Source: Ursus arctos
Taxonomy: Eukaryota > Chordata > Mammalia > Carnivora > Ursidae
Direction of reading: 5' to 3'
DNA length: 64,000 nucleotides
Assembly: GCF_023065955.2 (NCBI RefSeq)
Contig: NW_026622764.1
Location: forward strand, 79,926,333 to 79,990,332
Shown here: positions 12,577-26,246 of the stretch, one piece after another
Layout of the letters: each line of letters begins with the position of its first letter
Position numbering within the stretch: position 1 is the first letter of the stretch
The notes under the pieces: generated by a model
What the model was told of the DNA's origin: nothing
Databases searched by the model: none
What the model saw: the letters and a program-made list of their open reading frames with translations, nothing else
Program-made: the position numbers and the translations under genes

Positions 12577-15500
12577 GACCCCTTTGCAAAAAGCCGGCTT
12601 CCCACGGAGACAGTTTTCCTGAGGTGCAAACCCTGTCACACGTGGTTGTGGCAAGGTAAAGCAAATGCCCTCCGCTTCTCTGGAAGAAACCACAGTGCCC
12701 AGCCCTGTTCTAAGCCCTCCCATCCTCCCTGGGCTTCTGGCAGCGGGAGTGAAAAGAGAGGAGCAGAGCACTGGGACCCGTTTGACAAAAACCGGCTTCC
12801 CACGGGAAAGTCTTTCTCCACGTGCAGACGTGCTCCCAGGTGCCTGTGGCAAGGGGAAGGAAATGCCATACACTGACCTGGAAGAGACCACAGGGCCCAG
12901 GCACAGTCTGAACCCTTCCCTCAACCCGGCGGTTTTGCTAGCAGGAGTTCAACCCCAACGAACACAGCCCGTAGACCTCTGGGGCAAAAACGGCTTCCGA
13001 CGATCAATAGGTGCTTGCTGTGGAAAACCAATCCCAAGTGGTGGTAGCCAGCTCAACAAAATGCCACACACCCAGGTGTAAGAAACAACATTGCCCAGGC
13101 ATGGTCTAAGCCCCTCACCTCGTCCCTGTGCTTTGGGGAGCCGGAGGGACAGCCGAGGCCCACGGCCCTGAGACCTTTTTGCAAAAAGCCGGCTTCCCAC
13201 GGAGACAGTTTACCTGAGGTGCAGACACTCTCCCAAGTGGTTGTGGCAAGGTAAAGCAAATGCCCTCCACTTCTCTGGAAGAAACCACAGTGCCCAGCCA
13301 TGTTCTAAGCCCTCCCATCGTCCCTGGGCTTCTGGCAGCAGGAGTGAAAAGAGAGGACCAGAGCACTGGGACCCGTTTGACAAAAACCGGCATCCCACGG
13401 GAAAGTCTTTCTCCACGTGCAGACATGCTCCCAGGTGCCTGTGGCAAGGGGAAGGAAATGCCATACACTGACCTGGAAGAGACCACAGGGCCCAAGCACA
13501 GTCTGAAACCTTCCCTCGACCCGGCGGTTTTGCTAGCAGGAGTTCAACCCCAACGAACACAGCCCGGAGACCCCTGGGGCAAAAACGGCTTCCGACGATC
13601 AATAGGTGCTTGCTGTGGAACACCTATCCCAAGTGGGGGAAGCCAGCTCAACAAAATGCCAGACACCCAGGTGTAAGAAACAACATTGCCCAGGCATGGT
13701 CTAAGCCCCTCACATCGTCCCTGTGCTTTGGGGAGCCGGAGGGACACCCGAGGCCCACGGCCCTGAGACCCCTTTGCAAAAAGCCGGCTTCCCACGGAAA
13801 GAGTTTTCCTGAGGTGCAGACCCTATCCCAAGTGGTTGTGGCAAGGTAAAACAAATGCCCTCCACTTCTCATGAAGAAACCACAGTGCCCAGCCCTGTTC
13901 TAAGCCCTCCCATCCTCCCTGGGCTTCTGGCAGCAGGAGTGAAAAGAGAGGAGCAGAGCACTGGGACCCGTTTGACAAAACCCGGCTTCCCACGGGAAAG
14001 GCTTTCTCCACGTGCAGACATGCTCCAAGGTGCCTGTGGCAAGGGGAAGGAAATGCCATAAACTGACCTGGAAGAGACCACAGGGCCCAGGCACAGTCTG
14101 AACCCTTCCCTCAACCCGGCGGTTTTGCTAGCAGGAGTTCAACCCCAACGAACACAGCCCGGAGACCCCTGGGGTAAAAACGGTTTCCGACGATCAGTAG
14201 GTGCTTGCTGTGGAACACCTATCCCAAGTGGGGATAGCCAGCTCAACAAAATGCCACACACCCAGGTGTAAGAAACAACATTGCCCAGGCATGGTCTAAG
14301 CCCCTCACCTCGTCCCTGTGATTTGGGGAGCCGGAGGGACAGCCGAGGCACACGGCCCTGAGACCCCTTTGCAAAAAGCCGGCTTCCCACGGAGACAGTT
14401 TTCCTGAGGTGCAGACACTCTCCTAAGTGGTTGTGGCAAGGTAAAGCAAATGCCCTCCACTTCTCTGGAAGAAACCACAGTGCCCAGCCAGGTTCTAAGC
14501 CCTCCCATCGTCCCTGGTCTTCTGGCAGCAGGATTGAAAAGAGAGGAGCAGAGCACTGGGACCCGTTTGACAAAAACAGGCTTCCCACGGGAAAGTCTTT
14601 CTCCATGTGCAGACATGCTCCCAGGTGCCTGGGGCAAGGGGAAGGAAATGCCATACACTGACCTGGAAGAGACCACAGGGCCCAGGCACAGTCTGAACCC
14701 TTCCCTCAACCCGGCGGTTTTGCTAGCAGGAGTTCAACCCCAACGAACACAGCCTGGAGACCCCTGGGGCAAAAAAGGCTTCCGACGAACAATAGGTGCT
14801 TGCTGTGGAAAACCTATCCCAAGAGGGGGTAGCCAGCTCAACAAAATGCCACACACCCAGGTGTAAGAAACAACATTGCCCAGCCATGGTCTAAGCCCCT
14901 CACCTCGTCCCTGTGCTTTGGGGAGCCGGAGGGACAGCCGAGGACCACGGCCCTGAGACCCCTTTGCAAAAAGCCGGCTTCCCACGGAGACAGTTTTCCT
15001 GAGGTGCAGACTCTGTCACACGTGGTTGTGGCAAGGTAAAGCAAATGCCCTCCACTTCTCTGGAAGAAACCACAGTGCCCAGCCAAGTTCTGAGCCCTCA
15101 CATCGTCCCTGGACTTCTGGCAGAGGAGTGAAAAGAGAGGAGCAGAGCACTGGGACCCGTTTGACAAAAACCGGCTTCCCACGGGAAAGTCTTTCTCCAC
15201 GTGCAGACATGCTCCCAGGTGCCTGTGGCAAGGGGAAGGAAATGCCATACACTGACCTGGAAGAGACCACAGGGCCCAGGCACAGTCTGAACCCTTCCCT
15301 CAACCCGGCGGTTTTGCTAGCAGGAGTTCAACCCCAAAGAACACAGCCTGGAGACCCCTGGGGCAAAAAAGGCTTCCGACGAACAATAGGTGCTTGCTGT
15401 GGAACACCTATCCCAAGTGGGGTAGCCAGGTCAACAAAATGCCACACACCCAGGTGTAAGAAACAACATTGCCCAGGCATGGTCTAAGCCCCTCACCTGG

Positions 15501-16144
15501 TCCCTGTGCTTTGGGGAGCCGGAGGGACACCCGAGGCCCACGGCCCTGAGACCCCTTTGCAAAATGCCGGCTTCCCACGGAGACAGTTTTCCTGAGGTGC
15601 AGACCCTATCCCAAGTGGTTGTGGCAAGGTAAAGCGAATGCCCTCCACTTCTCTGGAAGAAACCACAGTGCCCAGCCATGTTCTAAGCCCTCCCATCCTC
15701 CCTGGGCTTCTGGCAGCAGGAGTGAAAAGAGATGAGCAGAGCACTGGGACCCGTTTGACAAAAACCGGCTTCCCACGGGAAAGTCTTTCTCCACGTGCAG
15801 ACATGCTCCCAGGTGCCTGGGGCAAGGGGAAGGAAATGCCATACACTGACCTGGAAGAGACCACAGGGCCCAGGCACAGTCTGAACCCTTCCCTCAACCC
15901 GGCGGTTTTGCTAGCAGGAGTTCAACCCCAACGAACACAGCCCGGAGACCCCTGGGGCAAAAACGGCTTCCGACGATCAATAGGTGCTTGCTGTGGAACA
16001 CCTATCCCAAGTAGGGGAAGCCAGCTCAACAAAATGCCAGACACCCAGGTGTAAGAAACAACATTGCCCAGGCATGGTCTAAGCCCCTCACCTCGTCCCT
16101 GTGCTTTGGGGAGCCGGAGGGACAGCCGAGGCACACGGCTCTGA
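12577..16144 (+). repeat. 6-unit HOR (~3,567 bp), block 1 copy 1
   Basis: Unit starts: 12577, 13172, 13767, 14362, 14957, 15550. Class markers in order: cctccgcttc/ccctgttc; agacctttttgc with ggcatcccacggg; cttctcatgaag with gggaaaggctttc; ccaggttc with aaacaggcttcc; tgtcacacgtgg with cagaggagtg; gcgaatgccc with gagatgagc. Four of the six have gacgatca in C, an allele found only in the two 6-unit regions. The first part of unit 1 (caaaccctgtcacacg) is not shared with the next copy. Confidence 0.85.
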
Positions 16145-19100
16145 GACCCCTTTGCAAAAAGCCGGCTTCCCACGGAAAGAGTTTTCCTGAGGTGCAGACC
16201 CTATCCCAAGTGGTTGTGGCAAGGTAAAGCAAATGCCCTCCGCTTCTCTGGAAGAAACCACAGTGCCCAGCCCTGTTCTAAGCCCTCCCATCCTCCCTGG
16301 GCTTCTGGCAGCGGGAGTGAAAAGAGAGGAGCAGAGCACTGGGACCCGTTTGACAAAAACCGGCTTCCCACGGGAAAGTCTTTCTCCACGTGCAGACATG
16401 CTCCCAGGTGCCTGTGGCAAGGGGAAGGAAATGCCATACACTGACCTGGAAGAGACCACAGGGCCCAGGCACAGTCTGAACCCTTCCCTCAACCCGGCGG
16501 TTTTGCTAGCAGGAGTTCAACCCCAACGAACACAGCCCGTAGACCTCGGGCGAAAAACGGCTTCCGACGATCAATAGGTGCTTGCTGTGGAAAACCAATC
16601 CCAAGTGGTGGTAGCCAGCTCAACAAAATGCCACACACCCAGGTGTAAGAAACAACATTGCCCAGGCATGGTCTAAGCCCCTCACCTCGTCCCTGTGCTT
16701 TGGGGAGCCGGAGGGACAGCCGAGGCCCACGGCCCTGAGACCTTTTTGCAAAAAGCCGGCTGCCCACGGAGACAGTTTACCTGAGGTGCAGACACTCTCC
16801 CAAGTGGTTGTGGCAAGGTAAAGCAAATGCCCTCCACTTCTCTGGAAGAAACCACAGTGCCCAGCCATGTTCTAAGCCCTCCCATCGTCCCTGGGCTTCT
16901 GGCAGCAGGAGTGAAAAGAGAGGACCAGAGCACTGGGACCCGTTTGACAAAAACCGGCATCCCACGGGAAAGTCTTTCTCCACGTGCAGACATGCTCCCA
17001 GGTGCCTGTGGCAAGGGGAAGGAAATGCCATACACTGACCTGGAAGAGACCACAGGGCCCAAGCACAGTCTGAACCCTTCCCTCGACCCGGCGGTTTTGC
17101 TAGCAGGAGTTCAACCCCAACGAACACAGCCCGGAGACCCCTGGGGCAAAAACGGCTTCCGACGATCAATAGGTGCTTGCTGTGGAACACCTATCCCAAG
17201 TGGGGGAAGCCAGCTCAACAAAATGCCAGACACCCAGGTGTAAGAAACAACATTGCCCAGGCATGGTCTAAGCCCCTCACATCGTCCCTGTGCTTTGGGG
17301 AGCCGGAGGGACACCCGAGGCCCACGGCCCTGAGACCCCTTTACAAAAAGCCGGCTTCCCACGGAAAGAGTTTTCCTGAGGTGCAGACCCTATCCCAAGT
17401 GGTTGTGGCAAGGTAAAACAAATGCCCTCCACTTCTCATGAAGAAACCACAGTGCCCAGCCCTGTTCTAAGCCCTCCCATCCTCCCTGGGCTTCTGGCAG
17501 CAGGAGTGAAAAGAGAGGAGCAGAGCACTGGGACCCGTTTGACAAAACCCGGCTTCCCACGGGAAAGGCTTTCTCCACGTGCAGACATGCTCCAAGGTGC
17601 CTGTGGCAAGGGGAAGGAAATGCCATAAACTGACCTGGAAGAGACCACAGGGCCCAGGCACAGTCTGAACCCTTCCCTCAATCCGGCGGTTTTGCTAGCA
17701 GGAGTTCAACCCCAACGAACACAGCCCGGAGACCCCTGGGGTAAAAACGGTTTCCGACGATCAGTAGGTGCTTGCTGTGGAACACCTATCCCAAGTGGGG
17801 ATAGCCAGCTCAACAAAATGCCACACACCCAGGTGTAAGAAACAACATTGCCCAGGCATGGTCTAAGCCCCTCACCTCGTCCCTGTGATTTGGGGAGCCG
17901 GAGGGACAGCCGAGGCACACGGCCCTGAGACCCCTTTGCAAAAAGCCGGCTTCCCACGGAGACAGTTTTCCTGAGGTGCAGACACTCTCCCAAGTGGTTG
18001 TGGCAAGGTAAAGCAAATGCCCTCCACTTCTCTGGAAGAAACCACAGTGCCCAGCCAGGTTCTAAGCCCTCCCATCGTCCCTGGTCTTCTGGCAGCAGGA
18101 TTGAAAAGAGAGGAGCAGAGCACTGGGACCCGTTTGACAAAAACAGGCTTCCCACGGGAAAGTCTTTCTCCATGTGCAGACATGCTCCCAGGTGCCTGTG
18201 GCAAGGGGAAGGAAATGCCATACACTGACCTGGAAGAGACCACAGGGCCCAGGCACAGTCTGAACCCTTCCCTCAACCCGGCGGTTTTGCTAGCAGGAGT
18301 TCAACCCCAACGAACACAGCCTGGAGACCCCTGGGGCAAAAAAGGCTTCCGACGAACAATAGGTGCTTGCTGTGGAAAACCTATCCCAAGAGGGGGTAGC
18401 CAGCTCAACAAAATGCCACACACCCAGGTGTAAGAAACAACATTGCCCAGCCATGGTCTAAGCCCCTCACCTCGTCCCTGTGCTTTGGGGAGCCGGAGGG
18501 ACAGCCGAGGACCACGGCCCTGAGACCCCTTTGCAAAAAGCCGGCTTCCCACGGAGACAGTTTTCCTGAGGTGCAGACTCTGTCACACGTGGTTGTGGCA
18601 AGGTAAAGCAAATGCCCTCCACTTCTCTGGAAGAAACCACAGTGCCCAGCCAAGTTCTGAGCCCTCACATCGTCCCTGGACTTCTGGCAGAGGAGTGAAA
18701 AGAGAGGAGCAGAGCACTGGGACCCGTTTGACAAAAACCGGCTTCCCACGGGAAAGTCTTTCTCCACGTGCAGACATGCTCCCAGGTGCCTGTGGCAAGG
18801 GGAAGGAAATGCCATACACTGACCTGGAAGAGACCACAGGGCCCAGGCACAGTCTGAACCCTTCCCTCAACCCGGCGGTTTTGCTAGCAGGAGTTCAACC
18901 CCAAAGAACACAGCCTGGAGACCCCTGGGGCAAAAAAGGCTTCCGACGAACAATAGGTGCTTGCTGTGGAACACCTATCCCAAGTGGGGTAGCCAGGTCA
19001 ACAAAATGCCACACACCCAGGTGTAAGAAACAACATTGCCCAGGCATGGTCTAAGCCCCTCACCTGGTCCCTGTGCTTTGGGGAGCCGGAGGGACACCCG

Positions 19101-19711
19101 AGGCCCACGGCCCTGAGACCCCTTTGCAAAATGCCGGCTTCCCACGGAGACAGTTTTCCTGAGGTGCAGACCCTATCCCAAGTGGTTGTGGCAAGGTAAA
19201 GCGAATGCCCTCCACTTCTCTGGAAGAAACCACAGTGCCCAGCCATGTTCTAAGCCCTCCCATCCTCCCTGGGCTTCTGGCAGCAGGAGTGAAAAGAGAT
19301 GAGCAGAGCACTGGGACCCGTTTGACAAAAACCGGCTTCCCACGGGAAAGTCTTTCTCCACGTGCAGACATGCTCCCAGGTGCCTGGGGCAAGGGGAAGG
19401 AAATGCCATACACTGACCTGGAAGAGACCACAGGGCCCAGGCACAGTCTGAACCCTTCCCTCAACCCGGCGGTTTTGCTAGCAGGAGTTCAACCCCAACG
19501 AACACAGCCCGGAGACCCCTGGGGCAAAAACGGCTTCCGACGATCAATAGGTGCTTGCTGTGGAACACCTATCCCAAGTAGGGGAAGCCAGCTCAACAAA
19601 ATGCCAGACACCCAGGTGTAAGAAACAACATTGCCCAGGCATGGTCTAAGCCCCTCACCTCGTCCCTGTGCTTTGGGGAGCCGGAGGGACAGCCGAGGCA
19701 CACGGCTCTGA
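16145..19711 (+). repeat. 6-unit HOR (~3,567 bp), block 1 copy 2
   Basis: Unit starts: 16145, 16739, 17334, 17929, 18524, 19117. They match copy 1 unit by unit at +3,565 to +3,567 bp. The first unit has a local rearranged spot, gacctcgggcgaaaaacgg against gacctctggggcaaaaacgg, also present in the next copy (20110), and is 594 bp. Differences from copy 1 are few, such as tttacaaaaag against tttgcaaaaag in the third unit. Confidence 0.87.
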
Positions 19712-21495
19712 GACCCCTTTGCAAAAAGCCGGCTTCCCACGGAAACAGTTTTCCTGAGGTGCAGACCCTATCCCAAGTGGTTGTGGCAAGGTAAAGCAAA
19801 TGCCCTCCGCTTCTCTGGAAGAAACCACAGTGCCCAGCCCTGTTCTAAGCCCTCCCATCCTCCCTGGGCTTCTGGCAGCGGGAGTGAAAAGAGAGGAGCA
19901 GAGCACTGGGACCCGTTTGACAAAAACCGGCTTCCCACGGGAAAGTCTTTCTCCACGTGCAGACATGCTCCCAGGTGCCTGTGGCAAGGGGAAGGAAATG
20001 CCATACACTGACCTGGAAGAGACCACAGGGCCCAGGCACAGTCTGAACCCTTCCCTCAACCCGGCGGTTTTGCTAGCAGGAGTTCAACCCCAACGAACTC
20101 AGCCCGTAGACCTCGGGCGAAAAACGGCTTCCGACGATCAATAGGTGCTTGCTGTGGAAAACCAATCCCAAGTGGTGGTAGCCAGCTCAACAAAATGCCA
20201 CACACCCAGGTGTAAGAAACAACATTGCCCAGGCATGGTCTAAGCCCCTCACCTCGTCCCTGTGCTTTGGGGAGCCGGAGGGACAGCCGAGGCCCACGGC
20301 CCTGAGACCTTTTTGCAAAAAGCCGGCTGCCCACGGAGACAGTTTACCTGAGGTGCAGACACTCTCCCAAGTGGTTGTGGCAAGGTAAAGCAAATGCCCT
20401 CCACTTCTCTGGAAGAAACCACAGTGCCCAGCCATGTTCTAAGCCCTCCCATCGTCCCTGGGCTTCTGGCAGCAGGAGTGAAAAGAGAGGACCAGAGCAC
20501 TGGGACCCGTTTGACAAAAACCGGCATCCCACGGGAAAGTCTTTCTCCACGTGCAGACATGCTCCCAGGTGCCTGTGGCAAGGGGAAGGAAATGCCATAC
20601 ACTGACCTGGAAGAGACCACAGGGCCCAAGCACAGTCTGAACCCTTCCCTCGACCCGGCGGTTTTGCTAGCAGGAGTTCAACCCCAACGAACACAGCCCG
20701 GAGACCCCTGGGGCAAAAACGGCTTCCGACGATCAATAGGTGCTTGCTGTGGAACACCTATCCCAAGTGGGGGAAGCCAGCTCAACAAAATGCCACACAC
20801 CCAGGTGTAAGAAACAACATTGCCCAGGCATGGTCTAAGCCCCTCACATCGTCCCTGTGCTTTGGGGAGCCGGAGGGACACCCGAGGCCCACGGCCCTGA
20901 GACCCCTTTACAAAAAGCCGGCTTCCCACGGAAAGAGTTTTCCTGAGGTGCAGACCCTATCCCAAGTGGTTGTGGCAAGGTAAAACAAATGCCCTCCACT
21001 TCTCATGAAGAAACCACAGTGCCCAGCCCTGTTCTAAGCCCTCCCATCCTCCCTGGGCTTCTGGCAGCAGGAGTGAAAAGAGAGGAGCAGAGCACTGGGA
21101 CCCGTTTGACAAAACCCGGCTTCCCACGGGAAAGGCTTTCTCCACGTGCAGACATGCTCCAAGGTGCCTGTGGCAAGGGGAAGGAAATGCCATACACTGA
21201 CCTGGAAGAGACCACAGGGCCCAGGCACAGTCTGAACCCTTCCCTCAACCCGGCGGTTTTGCTAGCAGGAGTTCAACCCCAACGAACACAGCCCGGAGAC
21301 CCCTGGGGCAAAAACGGTTTCCGACGATCAGTAGGTGCTTGCTGTGGAACACCTATCCCAAGTGGGGATAGCCAGCTCAACAAAATGCCACACACCCAGG
21401 TGTAAGAAACAACATTGCCCAGGCATGGTCTAAGCCCCTCACCTCGTCCCTGTGCTTTGGGGAGCCGGAGGGACAGCCGAGGCACACGGCCCTGA
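19712..21495 (+). repeat. 6-unit HOR, block 1 partial copy 3 (first three units)
   Basis: Units at 19712, 20306 and 20901 repeat the first half of the HOR at +3,567 bp. The next unit (21496) is not the expected ccaggttc class but again a cctccgcttc/ccctgttc class with gacctgtttgacaaaacacgg, so the copy stops here. Confidence 0.83.
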
Positions 21496-24400
21496 GACCC
21501 CTTTGCAAAAAGCCGGCTTCCCACGGAAACAGTTTTCCTGAGGTGCAGACCCTATCCCAAGTGGTTGTGGCAAGGTAAAGCAAATGCCCTCCGCTTCTCT
21601 GGAAGAAACCACAGTGCCCAGCCCTGTTCTAAGCCCTCCCATCCTCCCTGGGCTTCTGGCAGCAGGAGTGAAAAGAGAGGAGCAGAGCACTGGGACCTGT
21701 TTGACAAAACACGGCTTCCCACGGGAAAGTCTTTCTCCACGTGCAGACATGCTCCCAGGTGCGTGGGGCAAGGGGAAGGAAATGCCATACACTGACCTGG
21801 AAGAGACCACAGGGCCCAGGCACAGTCTGAACCCTTCCCTCAACCCGGCGGTTTTGCTAGCAGGAGTTCAACCCCAACGAACACAGCCCGGAGACCCCTG
21901 GGGCAAAAACGGCTTCCGACGATCAATAGGTGCTTGCTTTGGAACACCTATCCCAAGAAGGGGAAGCCAGCTCAACAAAATGCCACACACCCAGGTGTAA
22001 GAAACAACATTGCCCAGGCATGGTCTAAGCCCCTCACCTCGTCCCTGTGCTTTGGGGAGCCGGAGGGACAGCCGAGGCACACGGCCCTGAGTCCCCTTTG
22101 CAAAAAGCCGGCTTCCCACGGAGACAGTTTTCCTGAGGTGCAGACACTCTCCCAAGTGGTTGTGGCAAGGTAAAGCAAATGCCCTCCACTTCTCTGGAAG
22201 AAACCACAGTGCCCAGCCATGTTCTAAGCCCTCCCATCCTCCCTGGGCTTCTGGCAGCAGGAGTGAAAAGAGAGGAGCAGAGCACTGGGACCCGTTGGAC
22301 AAAAACCGGCTTCCCACGGGAAAGTCTTTCTCCACGTGCAGACATGCTCCCAGGTGCCTGGGGCAAGGGGAAGGAAATGCCATACATTGACCTGGAAGAG
22401 ACCACAGGGCCCAGGCACAGTCTGAACCCTTCCCTCAACCCGGCGGTTTTGCTAGCAGGAGTTCAACCCCAACGAACACAGCCCGGGGACCCCTGGGGCG
22501 AAAACGGCTTCCGACGAACAATAGGTGCTTGCTGTGGAAGACCTATCCCAAGTGGGGGTAGCCAGCTCAACAAAATGCCACACACCCAGGTGTAAGAAAC
22601 AACATTGACCAGCCATGGTCTAAGCCCCTCACCTCATCCCTGTGCTTTGGGGAGACAGAGGGACGCCCGAGGCCCACGGCCCTGACACCCCTTTGCAAAA
22701 AGCCGGCTTCCCACGGAAACAGTTTTCCTGAGCTGCAGACCCTCTCACAAGTGGTTGTGGCAAGGTAAAGCAAATGCCCTCCACTTCTCTGGAAGAAACC
22801 ACAGTGCCCAGCCATGTTCTAAGCCCTCCCATCCTCCCTGGGCTTCTGGCAGCAGGAGTGAAAAGAGAGGAGCAGAGCCCTGGGACCCGTTTGACAAAAA
22901 CCGGCTTCCCACGGGAAAGTCTTTCTCCACGTGCAGACATGCTCCCAGGTGCCTGTGGCAAGGGGAAGGAAATGCCATACATTGACCTGGAAGAGACCAC
23001 AGGGCCCAGGCACAGTCTGAAGCCTTCCCTCAACCCGGCGGTTTTGCTAGAAGGAGTTCAACCCCAACAAACAAAGCCGGATACCCGTGAGGCAAAACGG
23101 CTTCCGACGAACAGTAGGTGCTTGCTGTGGAACTCCTATCCAAAGTTGGGGTAGCAAGGTGAACAATGCCACACACCCAGGTGTAAGAAACAACATTGCC
23201 CAGCCATGGTCTAAGCCCCTCACCTCGTCCCTGTGCTTTGGGGAGCCGGAGGGACAGCCGAGGCCCACGGACCTGAGACCCCTTTGCAAAAAGCCGGCTT
23301 CCCACGGAGACAGTTTTCCTGAGGTGCAGACACTCTCCCAAGTGGTTGTGGCAAGGTAAAGCAAATGCCCTCCACTTCTCTGGAAGAAACCACAGTGCCC
23401 AGCCAGGTTCTAAGCCCTCCCATCGTCCCTGATCTTCTGGCAGCAGGATTGAAAAGAGAGGAGCAGAGCACTGGGACCCGTTTGACAAAAACCGGCTTCC
23501 CACGGGAAAGTCTTTCTCCATGTGCAGACATGCTCCCAGGTGCCTGTGGCAAGGGGAAGGAAATGCCATACACTGACCTGGAAGAGACCACAGGACCCAG
23601 GCACAGTCTGAACCCTTCCCTCAACCCGGCGGTTTTGCTAGCAGGAGTTCAACCCCAACGAACACAGCCTGGAGACCCCTGGGGCAAAAAAGGCTTCCGA
23701 CGAACAATAGGTGCTTGCTGTGGAAAACCTATCCCAAGTGGGGGTAGCCAGCTCAACAAAATGCCACACACCCAGGTGTAAGAAACAACATTGCCCAGCC
23801 ATGGTCTAAGCCCCTCACCTCGTCCCTGTGCTTTGGGGAGCCGGAGGGAAAGCCGAGGCCCACGGCCCTGAGACCCCTTTGCAAAAAGCCGACTTCCCAC
23901 GGAGACAGTTTTCCTGAGGTTCAGATCCACTCACAAGTGGTTGTGGCAAGGTAAAGCAAATGCCCTCCACTTCTCTGGAAGAAACCACAGTGCCCAGCCA
24001 TGTTCTATGCCCTCCCATCCTCCCTGGGCTTCTGGCAGCAGGAGTGAAAAGAGAGGAGCAGAGCACTGGGACCCGTTGGACAAAAACCGGCTTCCCACGG
24101 GAAAGTCTTTCTCCACGTGCAGACATGCTCCCAGGTGCCTGGGGCAAGGGGAAGGAAATGCCATACACTGACCTGGAAGAGACCACAGGGCCCAGGCACA
24201 GTCTGAACCCTTCCCTCAACCCGGCGGTTTTGCTAGCAGGAGTTCAACCCCAACGAACACAGCCAGGAGACTCCTGAGGCAAAAACGGCTTCCGACGAAC
24301 AGTAGGTGCTTGCTGTGGAACACCTATCCCAAGTGGGGGTAGCCAGGTGAACAATGCCACACACCCAGGTGTAAGAAACAACATTGCCCAGGCATGGTCT

Positions 24401-25250
24401 AAGCCCCTCACCTCGTCCCTGTGCTTTGGGGAGCCGGAGGGACAGCCGAGGCCCACGGCCCTGAGACCCCTTTGCAAAAAGCCGGCTTCCCACGGAGACA
24501 GTTTTCCTGAGGTGCAGACCCTCTCACAAGTGGTTGTGGCAAGCTAAAGCAAATGCCCTCCACTTCTCTGGAAGAAACCACAGTGCCCAGCCATGTTCTA
24601 AGCCCTCCCATCCTCCCTGGGCTTCTGGCAGCAGGAGTGAAAAGAGAGGAGCAGAGCACTGGGACCCGTTGGACAAAAACCGGCTTCCCACGGGAAAGTC
24701 TTTCTCCACGTGCAGACATGCTCCCAGGTGCCTGGGGCAAGGGGAAGGAAATGCCATACACTGACCTGGAAGAGACCACAGGGCCCAGGCACAGTCTGAA
24801 CCCTTCCCTCAACCCGGCGGTTTTGCTAGCAGGAGTTCAACCCCAACGAACACAGCCCGGAGACCCCTGGGGCAAAAACGGCTTCCGACGAATAAGAGGC
24901 GCTTGCTGTGGAAAACCTATCCCAAGTGCGGGTAGCCAGCTCAACAAAATGCCACACACTCAGGTGTAAGAAACAACATTGCCCAGCCATGGTCTAAGCC
25001 CCTCACCTCGTCCCTGTGCTTTGGGGAGCCGGAGGGACAGCCGAGGCCCACGGCCCTGAGACCCCTTTGCAAAAAGCCGGCTTCCCACGGAAACAGTTTT
25101 CCTGAGGTGCAGACTCTCTCCCAAGTGGTTGTGGCAAGGTAAACCAATGCCCTCCACTTCTCTGGAAGAAACCACAGTGCCCAGCCATGTTCTAAGCCCT
25201 CCCATCCTCCCTGGGCTTCTGGCAGCAGGAGTGAAAAGAGAGGAGCAGAG
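21496..25250 (+). repeat. Units 37-42 and part of 43, right part of large block 1
   Basis: Unit starts: 21496, 22091, 22686, 23277, 23872, 24465, 25060. The unit at 22686 is the shortest class (591 bp) with acaaagccggatacccgtg, gcaaaacgg and the short C allele. The unit at 24465 has aagctaaag. The run is repeated at +10,104 bp (31600 on). Confidence 0.83.
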
Positions 25251-26246
25251 CACTGGGACCCGTTGGACAAAAACCGGCTTCCCACGGGAAAGTCTTTCTC
25301 CACGTGCAGACATGCTCCCAGGTGCCTGGGGCAAGGGGAAGGAAATGCCATACACTGACCTGGAAGAGACCACAGGGCCCAGGCACAGTCTGCACCCTTC
25401 CCTCAACCCGGCGGTTTTGCTAGCAGGAGTTCAACCCCAACGGACACAGCCCGGATACCCCTGGGGCGAAAACGGCTTCCGACGAACAATAGGTGCTTGC
25501 TGTGGAAGACGTATCCCAAGTGGGGGTAGCCAGCTCAACAAAATGCCACACACCCAGGTGTAAGAAACAACATTGACCAGCCATGGTCTAAGCCCCTCAC
25601 CTCATCCCTGTGCTTTGGGGAGACAGAGGGACACCCGAGGACCACGGCCCTGAGACCCCTTTGCAAAAAGCCGGCTTCCCACGGAAACAGTTTTCCTGAG
25701 CTGCAGACCCTCTCACAAGTGGTTGTGGCAAGGTAAAGCAAATGCCCTCCACTTCTCTGGAAGAAACCACAGTGCCCAGCCATGTTCTAAGCCCTCCCAT
25801 CCTCCCTGGGCTTCTGGCAGCAGGAGTGAAAAGAGAGGAGCAGAGCTCTGGGACCCGTTTGACAAAAACCGGCTTCCCACGGGAAAGTCTTTCTCCACGT
25901 GCAGACATGCTCCCAGGTGCCTGTGGCAAGGGGAAGGAAATGCCATACACTGACCTGGAAGAGACCACAGGGCCCAAGCACAGTCTGAACCTTTCCCTCA
26001 ACCCGGCGGTTTTGCTAGAAGGAGTTCAACCCCAACGAACACAGCCCGGAGACCCCTGAGGCAAAAAAGGCTTCCGACGAACACTAGGTGCTTGCTGTGG
26101 AACACCTATCCAAAGTTGGGGTAGCCAGGTGAACAATGCCACACACCCAGGTGTAAGAAACAACATTGCCCAGCCATGGTCTAAGCCCCTCACCTCGTCC
26201 CTGTGCTTTGGGGAGCCGGAGGGACAGCCGAGGCCCACGGCCCTGA

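Larger units (their letters stand above)
11550..25250 (+). repeat. Large HOR block, copy 1 (23 units, ~13.67 kb)
   Basis: From about 11.5-11.7 kb the order of unit classes repeats at +13,670 bp until about 16.54 kb, then at +10,103/10,104 bp until about 25.2 kb. Rare alleles fix the match: ctgcacccttcc with acggacacagcccggatacc (11.72 and 25.39 kb), cctccgcttc with gcagcgggag, cttctcatgaag, and cagaggagtg. It contains 2.5 copies of the 6-unit HOR. The left boundary lies inside the unit at 11389, where subunit A still resembles the unit at 24465 but B already resembles the unit at 25060. Confidence 0.8.
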
